Origin: Anaerolineae bacterium
GTDB taxonomy: Bacteria > Chloroflexota > Anaerolineae > JAFGEY01
Length of the DNA: 5,364 bases
Assembly (NCBI GenBank): GCA_016929205.1
Contig: JAFGJF010000195.1
Coordinates: forward strand, 1 to 5,364
Direction: 5' to 3'
Part shown: positions 5,015-5,364 of the stretch, piece after piece
Numbering within the stretch: the first letter of the stretch is position 1
How the letters are laid out: every line of letters begins with the position of its first letter
Notes under the pieces: model-generated
Database searches by the model: none
What the model saw: the letters and a program-made list of their open reading frames with translations, nothing else
Told to the model about the DNA's origin: nothing
Made by a program: the position numbers and the translations under genes

Positions 5015-5364
5015 ATGTTTGCAAAGAAATGGGTTGGCATCTGCGTGTTAGCGACTTTGCTTGTCATAGCCGCAGCCGGCTGTCAAAAGCAGACCGCAAG
5101 CACCGAGCTCAATGTGCTCTGCACGCCGCAGGAAGAGTGGTGCCAGGGCATGAAGCAGGAATTTGAGGCCAAGTACGGGATTACGGTCAACTATGTGCGC
5201 ATGTCGAGCGGCGAATCGCTGGCCCGCATCCGCGCCGAAAAGGACAACCCCCAGTTCGACATCTGGTGGGGCGGCCCGATCGACAGCTTTGTCGCCGCCA
5301 AGCAGGAAGGCTTGTTGGAGGCGTACGACTCGCCCAACTACAAGAACCTGCTCGACCAGGCCAA
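5015..5364 (+). CDS. ABC transporter substrate-binding lipoprotein (iron(III)-type, COG1840-like), N-terminal part
   Basis: 116 complete codons, open at the right edge; such proteins are usually about 340-380 aa. The N-terminus is a lipoprotein signal: MFAKK basic end, hydrophobic WVGICVLATLLVIA, then lipobox AAGC with lipidated C23. The mature protein would be anchored outside the membrane and deliver solute to a permease, presumably encoded downstream. The fold starts with ELNVLCTPQEEWCQGM (31-46), then F--KYGITVNYVRMSSGESLARI (50-72), NPQFDIWWGGPIDSFVAAK (78-96) and EGLLEAYDSPN (98-108). The succession of T/YGV-V-Y-R-SSGE-LARI, FDIWWGG and K-EGLL--Y-S is that of FbpA/AfuA-like binding proteins for ferric iron and of related phosphonate, polyamine or sugar-phosphate binders. 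Metal-ligand tyrosines lie in the missing part. AGGAGG (5005-5010) precedes the ATG by four bases. It is divergent from the Gfo/Idh/MocA gene and transcribed through the attenuator-like leader. Confidence 0.88.
   Translation, partial: MFAKKWVGICVLATLLVIAAAGCQKQTASTELNVLCTPQEEWCQGMKQEFEAKYGITVNYVRMSSGESLARIRAEKDNPQFDIWWGGPIDSFVAAKQEGLLEAYDSPNYKNLLDQA

Noticed and set aside
4930..5166. 78-codon open frame on the plus strand
   Set aside because: It begins inside the terminator stem and overlaps the lipoprotein signal peptide in another frame; the binding protein is clearly the real gene.

Overview
The window looks like ordinary chromosome from a moderately GC-rich bacterium. Intact genes favour G/C in third codon positions, and ribosome-binding sites are strong (AGGAGG / GGAGGAGG). 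One gene encodes a lipoprotein binding protein with a clean lipobox. The gene repertoire would fit Chloroflexota (Anaerolineae-like) or a similar environmental lineage, but this is only an impression; nothing here fixes the taxonomy.

Layout. Almost the whole window (1-4631) is a run of genes on the minus strand. Read in the direction of transcription they are: a Gfo/Idh/MocA-family oxidoreductase (4631-3657), an aldo/keto reductase (3597-2620), a small class I SAM-dependent methyltransferase (2514-1954), a 51-codon hypothetical ORF carrying a one-base frameshift (1939-1783), an APH(9)-Ia/spectinomycin-kinase-like phosphotransferase (1786-740), and the N-terminal half of an AbgB-like M20 amidohydrolase cut by the window edge (726-1). 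Gaps are 59, 105, 14, -3 (ATGA overlap) and 13 nt, so the last four ORFs are very probably one transcript and the first two another, or all six are together.

At 4632-5014 lies a 383-nt divergent intergenic region. It carries a near-consensus extended -10 sigma-70-type promoter facing right. A leader of about 225 nt follows, holding a possible 30-codon ORF and a strong intrinsic terminator directly after its stop codon. Beyond the terminator starts a lipoprotein substrate-binding protein of an ABC importer (iron(III)-type, COG1840-like), open at the right edge. The promoter-ORF-terminator-gene order suggests transcription attenuation of the transporter.

How the genes work together. The two oxidoreductases beside a solute-binding protein suggest uptake and redox conversion of a small polyol, sugar or other carbonyl compound, but the substrate cannot be read from sequence. 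The second cluster combines a methyltransferase, an aminocyclitol-kinase-like enzyme and an amidohydrolase. Methylation and phosphorylation are common small-molecule modification or self-protection chemistries, but no biosynthetic gene is visible and no joint pathway can be named. I see no phage, IS element, CRISPR array, tRNA or rRNA. The two observations most worth a second look are the frameshifted small ORF embedded in the tight operon and the attenuator-like leader.
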